In this document: positions 42,686-52,181 of the stretch, in pieces
How positions within the stretch are numbered: position 1 is the first letter of the stretch
How the letters are laid out: the number at the start of each line of letters is the position of its first letter
Source: Haloarchaeobius litoreus
Lineage (GTDB): Archaea; Halobacteriota; Halobacteria; Halobacteriales; Natrialbaceae
Assembly: GCF_024495425.1 (NCBI RefSeq)
Contig: NZ_JANHJR010000001.1
Coordinates: forward strand, 1,054,001-1,118,000
Reading direction: 5' to 3'
Length of the DNA: 64,000 nt
Made by a program: the position numbers and the translations under genes
Notes under the pieces: generated by a model
The model's database searches: none
What the model saw: the letters and a program-made list of their open reading frames with translations, nothing else
What the model was told of the DNA's origin: nothing

Positions 42686-44404
42686 CTACTCGTGGGCGAA
42701 GTACGCCACGGAGCCGTCGTCGCCGTGGGCGTCGACGCGCGCGAACCCGACGCGCTCGAACTGCACCATCGTATCGACCGGCTGGTCGCGGAAGCCGGGC
42801 TCGGCGCGGCCCTCGACGACGCCGTCCATCGTCCACAGCTCGACGGGCTCGTTGTCGGCCGCGGGCACCCAGTGCACCACGTCGACGCCCTCCTCGCGCA
42901 CCGCCGAGATGTCGTCGCCGGTGTACTGGAGCGCGTCGCGGGTGAACCGGAAGCATCCGAGGCCCTTCAGCCAGACGCGCTCCTCGCGCTCGGGCAGGTC
43001 CTTCGGTTCGAGCAACACGGCGGAACCGACCGGAATCTCGCGGACGCCACGGTCCTCGTGGTCGGGGTGGACCGGCGGCTCGCCGGCTTCCGGTGCGCCG
43101 CCGACGATGCCGAGTTCGGTGCCGTCGCGCACGAGGAACTGCCGGTCCGCCCCGTCGTCGATCAGGTCGCGGTTCTTCGAGTAGACCGACGACATCGCGA
43201 GGTCGACGTTCGAGCTCGAGGTGCCGAGTTCGATCATCGACTCGACGATGGCCTCGCCGCGGATGCCCCGCCGTCGGAGGCTCTTGATGGTCGGGGCGCG
43301 CGGGTCGTCCCAGCCGTCGAGCTCGCCCGCGTCGATGAGCTCCTTGAGGGTCGAGGTGGACATCTTCACGTCGTAGGCGTCGACCTGGACGTGGCCCCAG
43401 TGGACGACCTCGGGGTACTCCCAGCCGAAGTAGTCGTAGACGAACCGCTGGCGCTTCGCCGAGTCCTGCAGGTCGATGCCGCGGATGATGTGCGTGATGC
43501 CGACGAGGTGGTCGTCGATGCCCGACTGGAAGTCGAGCATCGGCCAGCAGCGGTAGTCCGCCGCCTCCTCGCGCGGGTGTGGCGTGTCTATCATCCGGAA
43601 CGCCACCCAGTCCCTGAGTGCAGGATTCTTGTGCTCGATGTCGGTCTTCACGCGGAGCACCATCTCGCCCGAACTGTACTCGCCGGCGACCATGTCCTCG
43701 AACTCCGCCATGGTCGTCTCGGCGTCCTTCTCGCGGTGCGGGCAGGCCTCCCCGCTGTTCTTCATGTCGGAGAACTCGCCCTGCGGGCACGAGCAGGTGT
43801 ACGCCCCACCCATCTCGATCAGCTCGCGAGCGTGCTCGTAGTACGTCTCCATCCGGTCGCTCGCCTTCAGGACCTCGTCGGGGTCGAAGCCGAGGTACTC
43901 GATATCCTCCAGAATCCCGTCGTAGGCGTCGAGGTCCGGGCGCTTCGTCTCGGGGTCGGTGTCGTCGAAACGGACGCAGAACCAGCCGTCGTAGTGCTCC
44001 CTGTACGTGCCGATGACGGCCGGCATCCGGGCGTGGCCGACGTGCCACGGGCCGTTCGGGTTCGGCGCACAGCGCATCCGTATCCCGTCGTACTCGTCGG
44101 CGTTAGGCAGGTCCGGCAGCGTGTGCTCCTCGCCCTCGTCCTCGCTGTCCAGCTCCGCCAGCAGGTCGGGCGCGAGCTCGCCGAGCCGCTCGCGCTTCTC
44201 GTCGTGGCTCATCTGGTTGACGCGGCCACAGACGCCGCCGACCACGCCCGGCACCTCGTCGCCGTGCTCGCGGAAGGCGGGGTTCTCGCCCATCAGCGGG
44301 CCCATCACCGCGCCGACGGCGGCGTCGCTCTCGTGTTTGATTGCGTTGAACAGGGCGTGCTTCTCGGCCTCTCGCTCGACCTGCTCGCGTAGCGAATCGT
44401 CCAT
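42686..44404 (-). CDS. gltX: Glutamyl-tRNA synthetase (archaeal type, non-discriminating likely)
   Basis: A 572-residue archaeal GluRS. An N-terminal helical extension (about 1-100) precedes the class I catalytic core: HIGH-type motif in PNPNGPWHVGHARM (about 113-126) and KMSKS-type VKMSTSTLKELID. The C-terminal beta-barrels follow the archaeal/eukaryotic GluRS-GlnRS layout. Archaea generally have no GlnRS, so the enzyme should charge both tRNA-Glu and tRNA-Gln, the latter being corrected by an amidotransferase. In many archaea it follows idsA; here a lipoprotein gene and 600 non-coding bases separate them. Confidence 0.95.
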   Translation of the reverse strand: MDDSLREQVEREAEKHALFNAIKHESDAAVGAVMGPLMGENPAFREHGDEVPGVVGGVCGRVNQMSHDEKRERLGELAPDLLAELDSEDEGEEHTLPDLPNADEYDGIRMRCAPNPNGPWHVGHARMPAVIGTYREHYDGWFCVRFDDTDPETKRPDLDAYDGILEDIEYLGFDPDEVLKASDRMETYYEHARELIEMGGAYTCSCPQGEFSDMKNSGEACPHREKDAETTMAEFEDMVAGEYSSGEMVLRVKTDIEHKNPALRDWVAFRMIDTPHPREEAADYRCWPMLDFQSGIDDHLVGITHIIRGIDLQDSAKRQRFVYDYFGWEYPEVVHWGHVQVDAYDVKMSTSTLKELIDAGELDGWDDPRAPTIKSLRRRGIRGEAIVESMIELGTSSSNVDLAMSSVYSKNRDLIDDGADRQFLVRDGTELGIVGGAPEAGEPPVHPDHEDRGVREIPVGSAVLLEPKDLPEREERVWLKGLGCFRFTRDALQYTGDDISAVREEGVDVVHWVPAADNEPVELWTMDGVVEGRAEPGFRDQPVDTMVQFERVGFARVDAHGDDGSVAYFAHE

Positions 44405-45005
44405 TGACGTGGCGTACAGCCGGAACCGTCAAAACAGTCGTGATGTTCGTCGCCGGGAACGGCAGTTTCGGAAGAACCGAGGACGATGCGATTCTGACCA
44501 GCCGGGTGGCGCGCGGCTGTCTCGGAATCGCGGCGCGATTCCGATGGCCAGTGAGAGCTTGCTCTCGCAGTGGATGAGCGAGGGAGCCTGCGACCGAGCG
44601 AAGTGGCTGGGGAGGTGTGAGGTGCGGTGCGGTCGCGGTGGGTGGGACTGAAAGGGGCGAGACGCTCGGGGCTCGCTGGCTGTTCGTGGGTCCAGGGTAC
44701 TCGACAACACGAGAACGAACGGGAACTGGCGAGTCACTCACAGGGACACGAACACCGTTCCAAGAAGACAGCCGCCCCGGCGTGCTCCACCCACCGTGGA
44801 GCCAACCACCGCACCACATCTACCGGTCGCACCGCAGAACGCCACTATCGTACCGCAGTCGTTGCCTCCGTACCGCACCGCGACCGCAGACCGCACCGCG
44901 ATCCGCACGTGATGACCGGCGCGTCGCCGGTCGACCACCCAGATTCGGAGTGCCGGTCGGGAAGCCGGCACAGCCACGGACACAGGTCGTCGCGGACCCA
45001 GCTCC
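44405..45005. other. 600-base non-coding stretch with GC-rich inverted and direct repeats
   Basis: No credible gene on either strand. The left part (44540-44680) has the words gagcgagggagcctgcgacc, gaggtgcggtgcggtcgcgg and gggactgaaaggggc, reminiscent of short sequences I associate with haloarchaeal intergenic spacers. The right part (44825-44910) repeats taccgca/gaccgcaccgcg, complementary to the ggtgcggtcgcggt run about 240 bases to the left, so the two could pair. Possibly a remnant of an insertion between idsA and gltX. Confidence 0.5.
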
Positions 45006-45485
45006 TCACTCCGTCGCGGACTCGGGGAACCGACGCGTGTTGAACACGCGCTGGGCGACGAGGGCGTCGGACATCTCGCCGGCGCGCCACTGCGCGACCC
45101 ACGAGGCCTCGACGTGGTACTCCTGGGCCTGCTCGGGGAACCGGTCGGCGATGCTCGCCTCCAGTCGGCTCGACGGGCCACCGCTGTCGATGATGAGCCC
45201 GTACGAGGAGATGACCTGACCGATCTCCTCGCGGGACTCCGCGCGGTCGCCCGCACTGGACTCGTACTCCAGGTCGACGACCTCGTCGTCGAACGTCATG
45301 CTCGTCACCGTCAAGCCGTGGGTCTCCTCGAGTATCCAGCGCAGTTCGCCGAGGGTGCCCTCGCCGTCCTGGTTCGGTTCGGACTTCTGTACCTGGTTGC
45401 CGCCGAGGCACCCGGCGAGTCCCGCCAGGGCCGCGGCCCCACCCGCGAGGACGCTCCGTCGCGTCGTCATGCTGTCCTGTGGCAT
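45006..45485 (-). CDS. Tat-exported lipoprotein, unknown function
   Basis: A 159-residue lipoprotein: TTRRSVLAGGAAALAGLAGC gives a twin-arginine signal and a lipobox with Cys at residue 26. The mature part (LGELRWILEETHGLTVTSMTFDDEVVDLEYES) reads as one small alpha/beta domain. A TATA-like ttttag about 25 bases upstream supports the ATG at 45485; an internal ATG at 45470 is the alternative. Inserted between idsA and gltX, an interval usually closed in archaea. Confidence 0.75.
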   Translation of the reverse strand: MPQDSMTTRRSVLAGGAAALAGLAGCLGGNQVQKSEPNQDGEGTLGELRWILEETHGLTVTSMTFDDEVVDLEYESSAGDRAESREEIGQVISSYGLIIDSGGPSSRLEASIADRFPEQAQEYHVEASWVAQWRAGEMSDALVAQRVFNTRRFPESATE

Positions 45486-45578
45486 AACTACGGGTTGAGA
45501 GGGAGACCCACTAAAACCGCGGAGGGTTTCGCCCCACGATACGGGGTTCGACTCAGGAACTGAGTCGTCCGTGGCTCG

Positions 45579-46628
45579 TCAGTAGCCGCGCTCTATCAGG
45601 TAATCCGCGATATCGCACAGCAGGTCGCGCGCCTCGTTGTCCGGGAGGACCTCGAGCCGGGACTTGCCGCGTTCGACGAGGTCGCGCGCGGTCTGGTTCG
45701 CGTACTCGATGCTGCCGGCCTCCTCGAGCGTCGCCACCGCGTCGTCGATCTCGGTCTCTGTGACCGCCTCGACGCTGTCGGTGTCGACCAGTCCGTCGAC
45801 GTCGACACCCTGCTCGCGGGCGTGGACCGTCATGAGCGTCTGCTTGTTCTCGACGAGGTCCGAGCCGCGCTGCTTGCCGAGCTGGTCCGAGGGGACGGTG
45901 AGGTCGAGCACGTCGTCCTGAATCTGGAACGCGCGCCCGACGTCGAGGCCGTAGCCGTACAGCGCGTCGACGACCTCGTCGTCCGCCGAGAGCAGCTCGC
46001 CGGCGATGGCCGCGGACGCCGCGTACAGCACGGCCGTCTTCTGCTCGATCATCTCGAGGTACTCGTCGGGGTCGACGTCGCGTCGCGTCTCGAAGGAGAC
46101 GTCGAGGCTCTGACCCTCGCAGATCTTCGTGCAGGTCGACGCGAGCGTGTCGGTGGCCGCGACGACCCGTTCGGGCGGGGCGTCGGTCTCGACCATGATC
46201 TCGAACGCCTTCGAGTACAGCGTGTCGCCCGCGAGGATGGCCGTCTCGAGGTCGTACTCCTTGTGGACCGCCGGCACGCCGCGCCGGAGGTCGTCGTCGT
46301 CCATGATGTCGTCGTGGATCAGCGTGAACGACTGGATGACCTCGACGCTGACGGCGGCGGCCATGAGGTCGACGGGCTCGTCCGTCAAGGACTGGAACTC
46401 CCGGTAGTCCGCCGACATCGGCTCCACGTCGGTCAGCGCCTCGCCGACGACGAGCAGCACCGTGGGCCGGAGCCGCTTCCCGCCCGCGTCCAGCAGGTAG
46501 CGAGACGCCTCGTACAGCCGCCTGGGCGACTTGATGGGCAGCTCTTCGGTGATGGCCTGGTTGACGAGCTCGCGTCGCTGGCCCACCGCGTCGAGCACCG
46601 TCTGTTCTCGCGTCTGCGGGTCTGTCAT
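45579..46628 (-). CDS. idsA: Geranylgeranyl diphosphate synthase (short-chain prenyltransferase)
   Basis: A 349-residue trans-prenyltransferase: the first Asp-rich motif DDIMDDDDLRR at about residues 110-120, the second in FQIQDDVLDL, and GKRLRP substrate loop. The fifth residue before the first motif is Phe (FTLIHDD), which in archaeal enzymes fits a C20 product. It makes GGPP for archaeal membrane lipids. Starts four bases after rnj stops, so the two are coupled. Confidence 0.93.
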   Translation of the reverse strand: MTDPQTREQTVLDAVGQRRELVNQAITEELPIKSPRRLYEASRYLLDAGGKRLRPTVLLVVGEALTDVEPMSADYREFQSLTDEPVDLMAAAVSVEVIQSFTLIHDDIMDDDDLRRGVPAVHKEYDLETAILAGDTLYSKAFEIMVETDAPPERVVAATDTLASTCTKICEGQSLDVSFETRRDVDPDEYLEMIEQKTAVLYAASAAIAGELLSADDEVVDALYGYGLDVGRAFQIQDDVLDLTVPSDQLGKQRGSDLVENKQTLMTVHAREQGVDVDGLVDTDSVEAVTETEIDDAVATLEEAGSIEYANQTARDLVERGKSRLEVLPDNEARDLLCDIADYLIERGY

Positions 46629-46632
46629 GCTG

Positions 46633-47985
46633 TCACTCGGTCAGCTGGATGAGGTTGCCGTTGCGGGTGACGTGGAGGTCGCGGCCCATCTTGTACCCCT
46701 CGCTCTCCGCGAGATTGACGTAGCCGCTGAAGCCGCTCATGTCCTGGTGGGCCGGGATGACGTTCTGGGGCTGGAGCGCCTGGAGCATCTGGTAGTGGCC
46801 CTCCCGGTTCAGGTGGCCGGAGACGTGGATGTCCGAGTAGATGCGAGCGCCCTGCATCCCGAGCAGGCGCTCGGACTGGTAGCGCTGGCCCTCGTTCGTC
46901 GGCTCCGGGATGACCCGGGCCGAGAAGATGACCTTGTCGCCGTCCTCTAACTCGTAGGGGGTCTCGCCGCGACCCATCCGGGTGAGCATCGCGCGCGGCT
47001 CGCCTTGGTGGCCCGTGACGATGGGCAGGAAGTTGCCCTTCCCCTCCTTCATGACCCGCTTGAACGTCCGGTCGACGGACTTCCGGTGGCCGAACATCCC
47101 GAGGTCGCCCGGGAAGTCGACGAAGCCGAGTCGCTCGGCGGTGCCGGAGTACTTCTCCATCGAGCGCCCGAGAAGCACCGGCTGACGGCCGATGTCCCGG
47201 GCGAACTCGACGAGGGACTTCACGCGGGCGATGTGGCTGGAGAACGTGGTGGCGACGATGCCGCCCGAGTAGTCCTCCAGCGAGTACATCACGTCCTTGA
47301 GGTGCCGCCGTGCGACGGACTCACTCGGTGTGCGTCCCTGCTTGTTCGCGTTCGTACAGTCCTCGATGTAACAGAGGACGCCCTCGCCCTCGCGACCGAT
47401 CTCGCGGAACCGCTTCATGTCGATGGGGTCGCCGATGACCGGCGTGTGGTCCATCCGCTTGTCCAGCCCGTAGACGACCGCGCCCTCGGGCGTGTGCAGG
47501 ACCGGGTTGATGGCGTCGATGATGGAGTGTGTGACGTTGACGAACTCGAGCTCGACCTGCCCGGAGTCGCCGATGGTCATCGTCTCGCCGGCGTCCATCT
47601 TCACGAGGTCGTTCTCGACCCCGAACTTCTGCTCGCTCTCGACCTGCTGCTTGACGAGCTCGATGGTGAACGGCGTCGCCACGACGGGCGCGTCGTACCG
47701 GTGGGCCAGCTTCGAGATGGCCCCGATGTGGTCGAGGTGGCCGTGGGTGGGCACGATGGCCTGCACGTCCCCCTCGAGTTCGCTCATGATCCGGTCGTCC
47801 GGGATGGCCCCCATGTCGATGAGGTCCAGGCTGTGCATCTTCTCGGTCTCGACGTTGTCGTGGATGAGAACCTGCGAGAGGTTCAGACCCATGTCGAAGA
47901 CGACGACGTCGTCACCGGCTCGGACGGCAGTCATCTGCCGGCCGACTTCCTCGTATCCGCCGATTGTTGCGATTTCGATTTCCAT
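46633..47985 (-). CDS. rnj: RNase J (archaeal beta-CASP ribonuclease)
   Basis: A 450-residue metallo-beta-lactamase/beta-CASP nuclease: [10 protein letters not shown] metal motif at about residue 84, then NVTHSIIDA, and the beta-CASP parts [14 protein letters not shown] and [11 protein letters not shown]. Archaeal RNase J is a 5'-3' exoribonuclease in mRNA and rRNA decay. It clusters with isoprenoid genes (mvk, ipk, idsA) in many archaea, as here. Starts next to an ATG-proximal ggttg leader. Confidence 0.93.
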   Translation of the reverse strand: MEIEIATIGGYEEVGRQMTAVRAGDDVVVFDMGLNLSQVLIHDNVETEKMHSLDLIDMGAIPDDRIMSELEGDVQAIVPTHGHLDHIGAISKLAHRYDAPVVATPFTIELVKQQVESEQKFGVENDLVKMDAGETMTIGDSGQVELEFVNVTHSIIDAINPVLHTPEGAVVYGLDKRMDHTPVIGDPIDMKRFREIGREGEGVLCYIEDCTNANKQGRTPSESVARRHLKDVMYSLEDYSGGIVATTFSSHIARVKSLVEFARDIGRQPVLLGRSMEKYSGTAERLGFVDFPGDLGMFGHRKSVDRTFKRVMKEGKGNFLPIVTGHQGEPRAMLTRMGRGETPYELEDGDKVIFSARVIPEPTNEGQRYQSERLLGMQGARIYSDIHVSGHLNREGHYQMLQALQPQNVIPAHQDMSGFSGYVNLAESEGYKMGRDLHVTRNGNLIQLTE

Positions 47986-48152
47986 GGTTGTGTAGCACCG
48001 AAATGCCGCGTCTCGGTATATGCAAACTCCCCCGGAGAACGGAACGCTACGCCCCGGCGTCTTACAGCGCGTCGGCGCACATCCCGCTATGTGGGCGCGG
48101 GCGGTGCCGGAGTCGCCGGCAGCGTCGCGACCACACTTACCCGCGGGGTCTG

Positions 48153-48181
48153 TTAACCGACCCTTCTCGGTCCGAGGTTAA
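48153..48181. promoter_or_regulatory. Inverted repeat with paired TATA-like arms
   Basis: ttaacc (48153-48158) and ggttaa (48176-48181) form inverted arms, with gacc/ggtc (48159-48162, 48169-48172) inside. Each arm also reads as a TATA-like ttaa element, so this could be a two-way promoter or an operator overlapping one. Confidence 0.4.
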
Positions 48182-48222
48182 AAGCACGTGGGTTACGCGG
48201 CGACGACGACCCTCGAAGCACG

Positions 48223-48273
48223 CCGCGGGACGCTGGCACGGCAGCCGGCCGCCGGGTCGACGGCGTCCCGCGG
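48223..48273. other. Strong hairpin, candidate structured RNA
   Basis: An 11-base perfect stem, 48223-48233 (ccgcgggacgc) with 48263-48273 (gcgtcccgcgg), enclosing 29 GC-rich bases that can fold further (cggc/gccg). It lies about 45 bases downstream of the ggttaaa element at 48176-48182 and 57 bases before the AN1 gene, so it could be a small RNA or part of a long leader. Confidence 0.45.
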
Positions 48274-48329
48274 GAACGCAGTGTGTGAACGGTCCACAGG
48301 TTTAACTTTCACTGCACCCAACCCGACGT

Positions 48330-48587
48330 ATGGCGTCGTGCTCGTTCTGTGGTCGTGAGGTCGAGGGGATGCCGTACTCCTGCAACGAGTGCGGCGAGAC
48401 CCTCTGTGGCCGCCACCGACTCCCCGAACGGCACGACTGCAGCGGTCTCGCACTGGTCGCGGAACGGGCCGACGACCAGACGACGTTCATCGGACGGTCC
48501 GACGACCACGACGAGCGCGGGGTCGTCGGCCGGACGCTCGACGCGATGCTGTCACCGCTTCGCCGACTCCGTCGACTGCGCCGGTAA
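48330..48587 (+). CDS. AN1-type zinc-finger protein
   Basis: An 85-residue protein with an AN1-like finger at the N-terminus: [20 protein letters not shown] then [13 protein letters not shown], supplying eight Cys/His ligands for two zincs. The rest is polar with a basic end (RRLRRLRR). Such proteins are common in haloarchaea; in eukaryotes AN1 fingers act in ubiquitin-linked stress responses, but the archaeal role is unknown. Confidence 0.85.
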   Translation: MASCSFCGREVEGMPYSCNECGETLCGRHRLPERHDCSGLALVAERADDQTTFIGRSDDHDERGVVGRTLDAMLSPLRRLRRLRR

Positions 48588-48635
48588 CCCGACATTTCCG
48601 CTCGCGAGAAGCGGTCCCTCACCCGTGACGGCAGT

Positions 48636-49367
48636 TCAGTCCACGGTCGTCCCCGGTGCCTCGCCGTCGAGGAACGCGGACAGGCCGTCCAGCCCGAACA
48701 CGCTCGCGGGGGTCGGCAGGTCCAGCAGCGTCCGTACCTTCCCGGCCATCCCGCCGGAGACGTCTGTCGACTCCGCCCCGCCGAGCGCGCCGGCCGCGTC
48801 CTCGAACCGCTCGATTCTGTCGATCACGTCGCCGTCCTCGTCGAGCACGCCCGGCACCGTCGAGCAGAGGCCGACCCGGTCGGCGTCGAGGCTGCGTGCG
48901 AGCGAGGTGACGATCTCGTCGCCCGACAGCACCGTCACCCCCTCGCCCGCGTGAGCGACCACGTCGCCGTGGAGCACCGGCACGAACCCCTCGGCCCGGA
49001 GCGTCGCGACCTGCCCGGCCGGCAGCGTGAGCTCGCCCGACGAATCCCGACTCGCAGCCGACAGCGGATGGACGGGCACCGCGGGTACGTCGCGGTCGTG
49101 AAGTCGTCGCAGCACCAGTCCGTTCAGCGCCTTCATCGCCGAGTGGATCTCGGTGACGCCCCCGATGTCGTGGGTCCCGGCGGTCGTGCTGACGCCGTAC
49201 CGCTCGGCGTTGTGGTGGCCGAAGCTCCCGCCGCCGTGGACCACGACCAGGTCGTCGGCGGCACGGGCCACCGCGTCGGCCGCCCGGTCGAGCGCCTCGC
49301 CATCGACCGTCTCGGCGCGGTCCTTGTCCGTGATGACCGAGCCGCCGAGCTTGAGGACGGTCGTCAC
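48636..49367 (-). CDS. ipk: Isopentenyl phosphate kinase
   Basis: A 243-residue amino-acid-kinase-fold enzyme from a GTG at 49367 (TTVLKLGGSVITDKD), overlapping the mevalonate kinase stop by four bases (GTGA). VVVHGGGSFGHHNAERYG carries the conserved His that defines isopentenyl phosphate kinases. It phosphorylates isopentenyl phosphate to IPP in the archaeal mevalonate route. Confidence 0.93.
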   Translation of the reverse strand: MTTVLKLGGSVITDKDRAETVDGEALDRAADAVARAADDLVVVHGGGSFGHHNAERYGVSTTAGTHDIGGVTEIHSAMKALNGLVLRRLHDRDVPAVPVHPLSAASRDSSGELTLPAGQVATLRAEGFVPVLHGDVVAHAGEGVTVLSGDEIVTSLARSLDADRVGLCSTVPGVLDEDGDVIDRIERFEDAAGALGGAESTDVSGGMAGKVRTLLDLPTPASVFGLDGLSAFLDGEAPGTTVD

Positions 49368-50350
49368 GAGACCACCACCCCGTCGCGGGCGAGCTCGGCA
49401 CGGAACACCGCCTCGCAGGCCTGCGAGTACGACAGCGCCGTCTCCGTCGCGGAGGAGTCGTCGAGCGCGACGATACAGCCGCCGCCGCCCGCCCCGGTCA
49501 GCTTCGCGCCGTAGGCACCGGCCTCCCGGGCGGTCCACACCATCTCGTCCAGCGAGCGCGAGGAGACGCCCAGCGCCTCCAGCAGCCCGTGGTCGAAGTC
49601 CATCAGCCGTCCGAGCTCGTCGAGCGAGGGACCCTCTTCGGTCAGGACGGCCTCACCACGGCGGACGATATCGCCGATGGCAGTGACGGTGTCCGCCGCG
49701 AACTCGTACCGTTCGCGCAGCTCCCGGACCCCCGCGACCAGCTCGCCCGTGTTGCCGGAGCCCCCGTCGAACCCGATGACGAACGGGAGGTCCGGCGCGT
49801 CGAGCGTCCGGCAGTCGTCGCCCTCGACGCGGACCGCACCGCCCATCGTCGAGCAGAACGTGTCCGCCCGCGACGCCTGCCCGTCCTGTACGTCCAGCTC
49901 GACCTGATAGGCGCGATCCGCGACCTCGCGAGGGTCCAGCTCGACACCCAGCTCCGCCGCCGTCGCCGCGATGGTCGCGACGACGACCGCCGCCGACGAC
50001 CCGAGACCGGCCCCCAGCGGGATGTCGCTCTCGACGGTGACGTCGAACCCCGTGTCCGGCGCGCCGCAGGCGTCTCTGGCCTGTTCGACCGCGCCGTCGA
50101 CGTACTCTGTCGCCGCCTCGAGCAGCTCGGTCGGGACCTCCACGCCGAGTTCGTCCGTCGCCGCGCCGTACTCGACGGTGAACCCCTCGATCTCGAGGTC
50201 CTGTGCGTCGACGCGCAGCGTGGCGTCCGCCCGCTCTTCGACCCTGACGGTCGCCCGCCGCTCGACCGCACACGGGACCGCCGGCTCGCCGTAGACGACC
50301 GCGTGCTCCCCGAACAGATACACCTTCCCTGGGGCGCTTGCCGTGACCAT
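49364..50350 (-). CDS. mvk: Mevalonate kinase
   Basis: A 328-residue GHMP kinase: ASAPGKVYLFGEHAVVYGEP at the N-terminus, the ATP motif PLGAGLGSSAAVVVA at about 107-121 and the third motif LTGAGGGGCIVAL near the end. It makes 5-phosphomevalonate. First gene of the mvk-ipk pair; its start is only 28-100 bases from the divergent histidine kinase depending on that gene's start. Confidence 0.94.
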   Translation of the reverse strand: MVTASAPGKVYLFGEHAVVYGEPAVPCAVERRATVRVEERADATLRVDAQDLEIEGFTVEYGAATDELGVEVPTELLEAATEYVDGAVEQARDACGAPDTGFDVTVESDIPLGAGLGSSAAVVVATIAATAAELGVELDPREVADRAYQVELDVQDGQASRADTFCSTMGGAVRVEGDDCRTLDAPDLPFVIGFDGGSGNTGELVAGVRELRERYEFAADTVTAIGDIVRRGEAVLTEEGPSLDELGRLMDFDHGLLEALGVSSRSLDEMVWTAREAGAYGAKLTGAGGGGCIVALDDSSATETALSYSQACEAVFRAELARDGVVVS

Positions 50351-50450
50351 ACCGACTCTCTCCCCGCCACTCGTATGAGTGTTGTCGATTCGTACCTACC
50401 CAGTGGGCCAGAACCTTCCTAAGTCGTCCCGCCGTCTCTCCGACAATCGC

Positions 50451-52139
50451 GTGAACCGTCTCCTCGTCGCCCACGTGGCCAGTATGCTGTTCTCGGCCGT
50501 CGTCGCGGTGACCATCGCGGTCATCGTCCGCCGACGGGACGACGCAACCCGGGGTGGCCGCTGGTTCGTGGTCTCGCTCCTCGGAATCGCGTTCTGGACG
50601 ACGACGCAGGCGGCGTCAACTGTCGCCGCGTCCGAGGCCGCCTCCGTCGCCTGGCTGAAGCTGACGTTCGTCGGCTCCGCCGTCGCCGGCGTCGCCCTCC
50701 TGCTCTTCACCCTCTCGTACACCGGGCGAGATCACCTGGTCACGCCTGGGCTGGTCGGGGCGCTCGCCGTCGAACCGCTGGTCGCGCTCGGACTCGTGTT
50801 CACGACCGAGCGACACGGGCTCGTCCACGAGTCGATCGGACTCGACCCCGCGACCGGTCGACTGCTCGTCGTCGAGCACGCCGCCTGGTTCTACGTCCAC
50901 CTCGCCTACATGTCCGTCCTGCTGGCGGTCACCACCGCGCTCCTCCTGCAGCTGAGCTACCGGGCCCGGAACCTCTACCGCGGGCAGGCCGTCGCCATCC
51001 TCGTCGCGCTCGTGCTCCCCTGGGCGGGGACGTTCGTCGACGGCATCCTCTCGCCGCGGTTCACCGTCACCGAGCCCTCCTTCGCGCTCAGCGTCGTCGC
51101 GCTCTGGGTCGGCCTGTTCCGGTACGACCTCGTCGAGGTACCGCCGGTCGCCCGCTCGCAGGTCCTTGAGACGCTCTCCGAGGGCGTCCTCGTCGTGAAC
51201 GAGCGTGGCCAGCTGATAGACAGCAACCCCGCGGCTGAGCGTCTGCTCGACATTGACGAGACCGTGGTCGGCGAACCGGTCGCGGAGGCGCTCTCGGCGC
51301 ACCCCGCGCTACGATGTGCGGTCGAGGCCGAGACGCCCCCCGAGGAGCCGGTGTCCGTCGAGACAGGGGACGGTCGCAGCTACGTGGAGGTCGAACGAGC
51401 CGACCTCGGCAGCCGGGCGGGGGCGGTCTCCCTCCTCCAGGACGTGACCGACCGCATCGAACACGAACGAGAGCTCGAACGGCAGAACGAACGCCTCGAC
51501 CAGTTCGCGCGCGTCGTCAGCCACGACCTCCGCAACCCCCTGAACGTCGCCGACGGCTACGTCGAACTGCTCGCAGACCACGTCGATGACGAGGAGGGAA
51601 CCGCCTACATCGAGGAGGTCCGGACCAGCCACGAGCGCATGGACCGCATCGTCGAAGACGTGCTCGCCCTCGCACGCGACGGCGAGGCCGTCGACGACCC
51701 GTCGCCCGTCCCCGTCGAGAGCGTCGTGACCGACGCCTGGGCGCAGGTCGATACCGCGGACGCAACACTCGTCTGCGACCTCGACCGCACCGTGTCCGGC
51801 GACCGCAGCCAGCTCCAGCGGAGCTTCGAGAACCTGTTCCGCAACGCCGTGGAACACGGCGGTCGTTCCGTCACCGTCACCGTCGACGCGATCGACGACG
51901 GCGACGGCTTCTTCGTCGCGGACGACGGCCACGGTATCCCACCCGAGGAGCGCGAGCAGGTCGTCGAATCCGGCTACTCGAGCAGTGACAGCGGCACCGG
52001 TCTCGGACTCTCCATCGTCGACAGCGTCGTCCGCGCCCACGGCTGGACGCTCACCGTTGGCGAGTCCGACGCCGGCGGCGCACGCTTCGAGGTCCGGAAC
52101 GTCGAGTTCGTCGCCCCGACGGCCGAACGCGCCACGTAG
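50451..52139 (+). CDS. Histidine kinase with 7TM sensor, PAS, HisKA and ATPase domains
   Basis: A 562-residue kinase if begun at the GTG at 50451 (VNRLLVAHVASM); a GTG at 50379 would add 24 polar residues but leave only 28 bases to the divergent mvk. The N-terminal half is a seven-helix membrane sensor of the HisKA_7TM type (LLVAHVASMLFSAVVAVTIA to LWVGLFRYDLVEVP), then a PAS domain (VLVVNERGQLIDSNPAAERLL), the HisKA helix FARVVSHDLRNPLNV with its phosphorylated His, and the ATPase (FRNAVEHGG, DDGHGIPPEEREQV, GTGLGLSIV). Ligand unknown; no response regulator is adjacent. Confidence 0.87.
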   Translation: MNRLLVAHVASMLFSAVVAVTIAVIVRRRDDATRGGRWFVVSLLGIAFWTTTQAASTVAASEAASVAWLKLTFVGSAVAGVALLLFTLSYTGRDHLVTPGLVGALAVEPLVALGLVFTTERHGLVHESIGLDPATGRLLVVEHAAWFYVHLAYMSVLLAVTTALLLQLSYRARNLYRGQAVAILVALVLPWAGTFVDGILSPRFTVTEPSFALSVVALWVGLFRYDLVEVPPVARSQVLETLSEGVLVVNERGQLIDSNPAAERLLDIDETVVGEPVAEALSAHPALRCAVEAETPPEEPVSVETGDGRSYVEVERADLGSRAGAVSLLQDVTDRIEHERELERQNERLDQFARVVSHDLRNPLNVADGYVELLADHVDDEEGTAYIEEVRTSHERMDRIVEDVLALARDGEAVDDPSPVPVESVVTDAWAQVDTADATLVCDLDRTVSGDRSQLQRSFENLFRNAVEHGGRSVTVTVDAIDDGDGFFVADDGHGIPPEEREQVVESGYSSSDSGTGLGLSIVDSVVRAHGWTLTVGESDAGGARFEVRNVEFVAPTAERAT

Positions 52140-52181
52140 CTGTCGCTCCGCGCCGGTGGTAAACGGGAAAAACCAGCCAGT

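Larger units (their letters stand above)
47986..48329. other. Divergent intergenic region between rnj and the AN1 zinc-finger gene
   Basis: About 345 bases without a gene. It holds two structured elements described separately (48153-48181 and 48223-48273) and a TATA-like tttaacttt at 48301-48309 about 22-29 bases before the AN1 gene ATG. The rnj promoter is not obvious; a ggtata box near 48015 may serve it. Confidence 0.5.

Noticed and set aside
44405-45005. A CRISPR array or insertion sequence
   Set aside because: Repeats are irregular in length and spacing, and no transposase frame or terminal inverted repeats with target duplication are visible.
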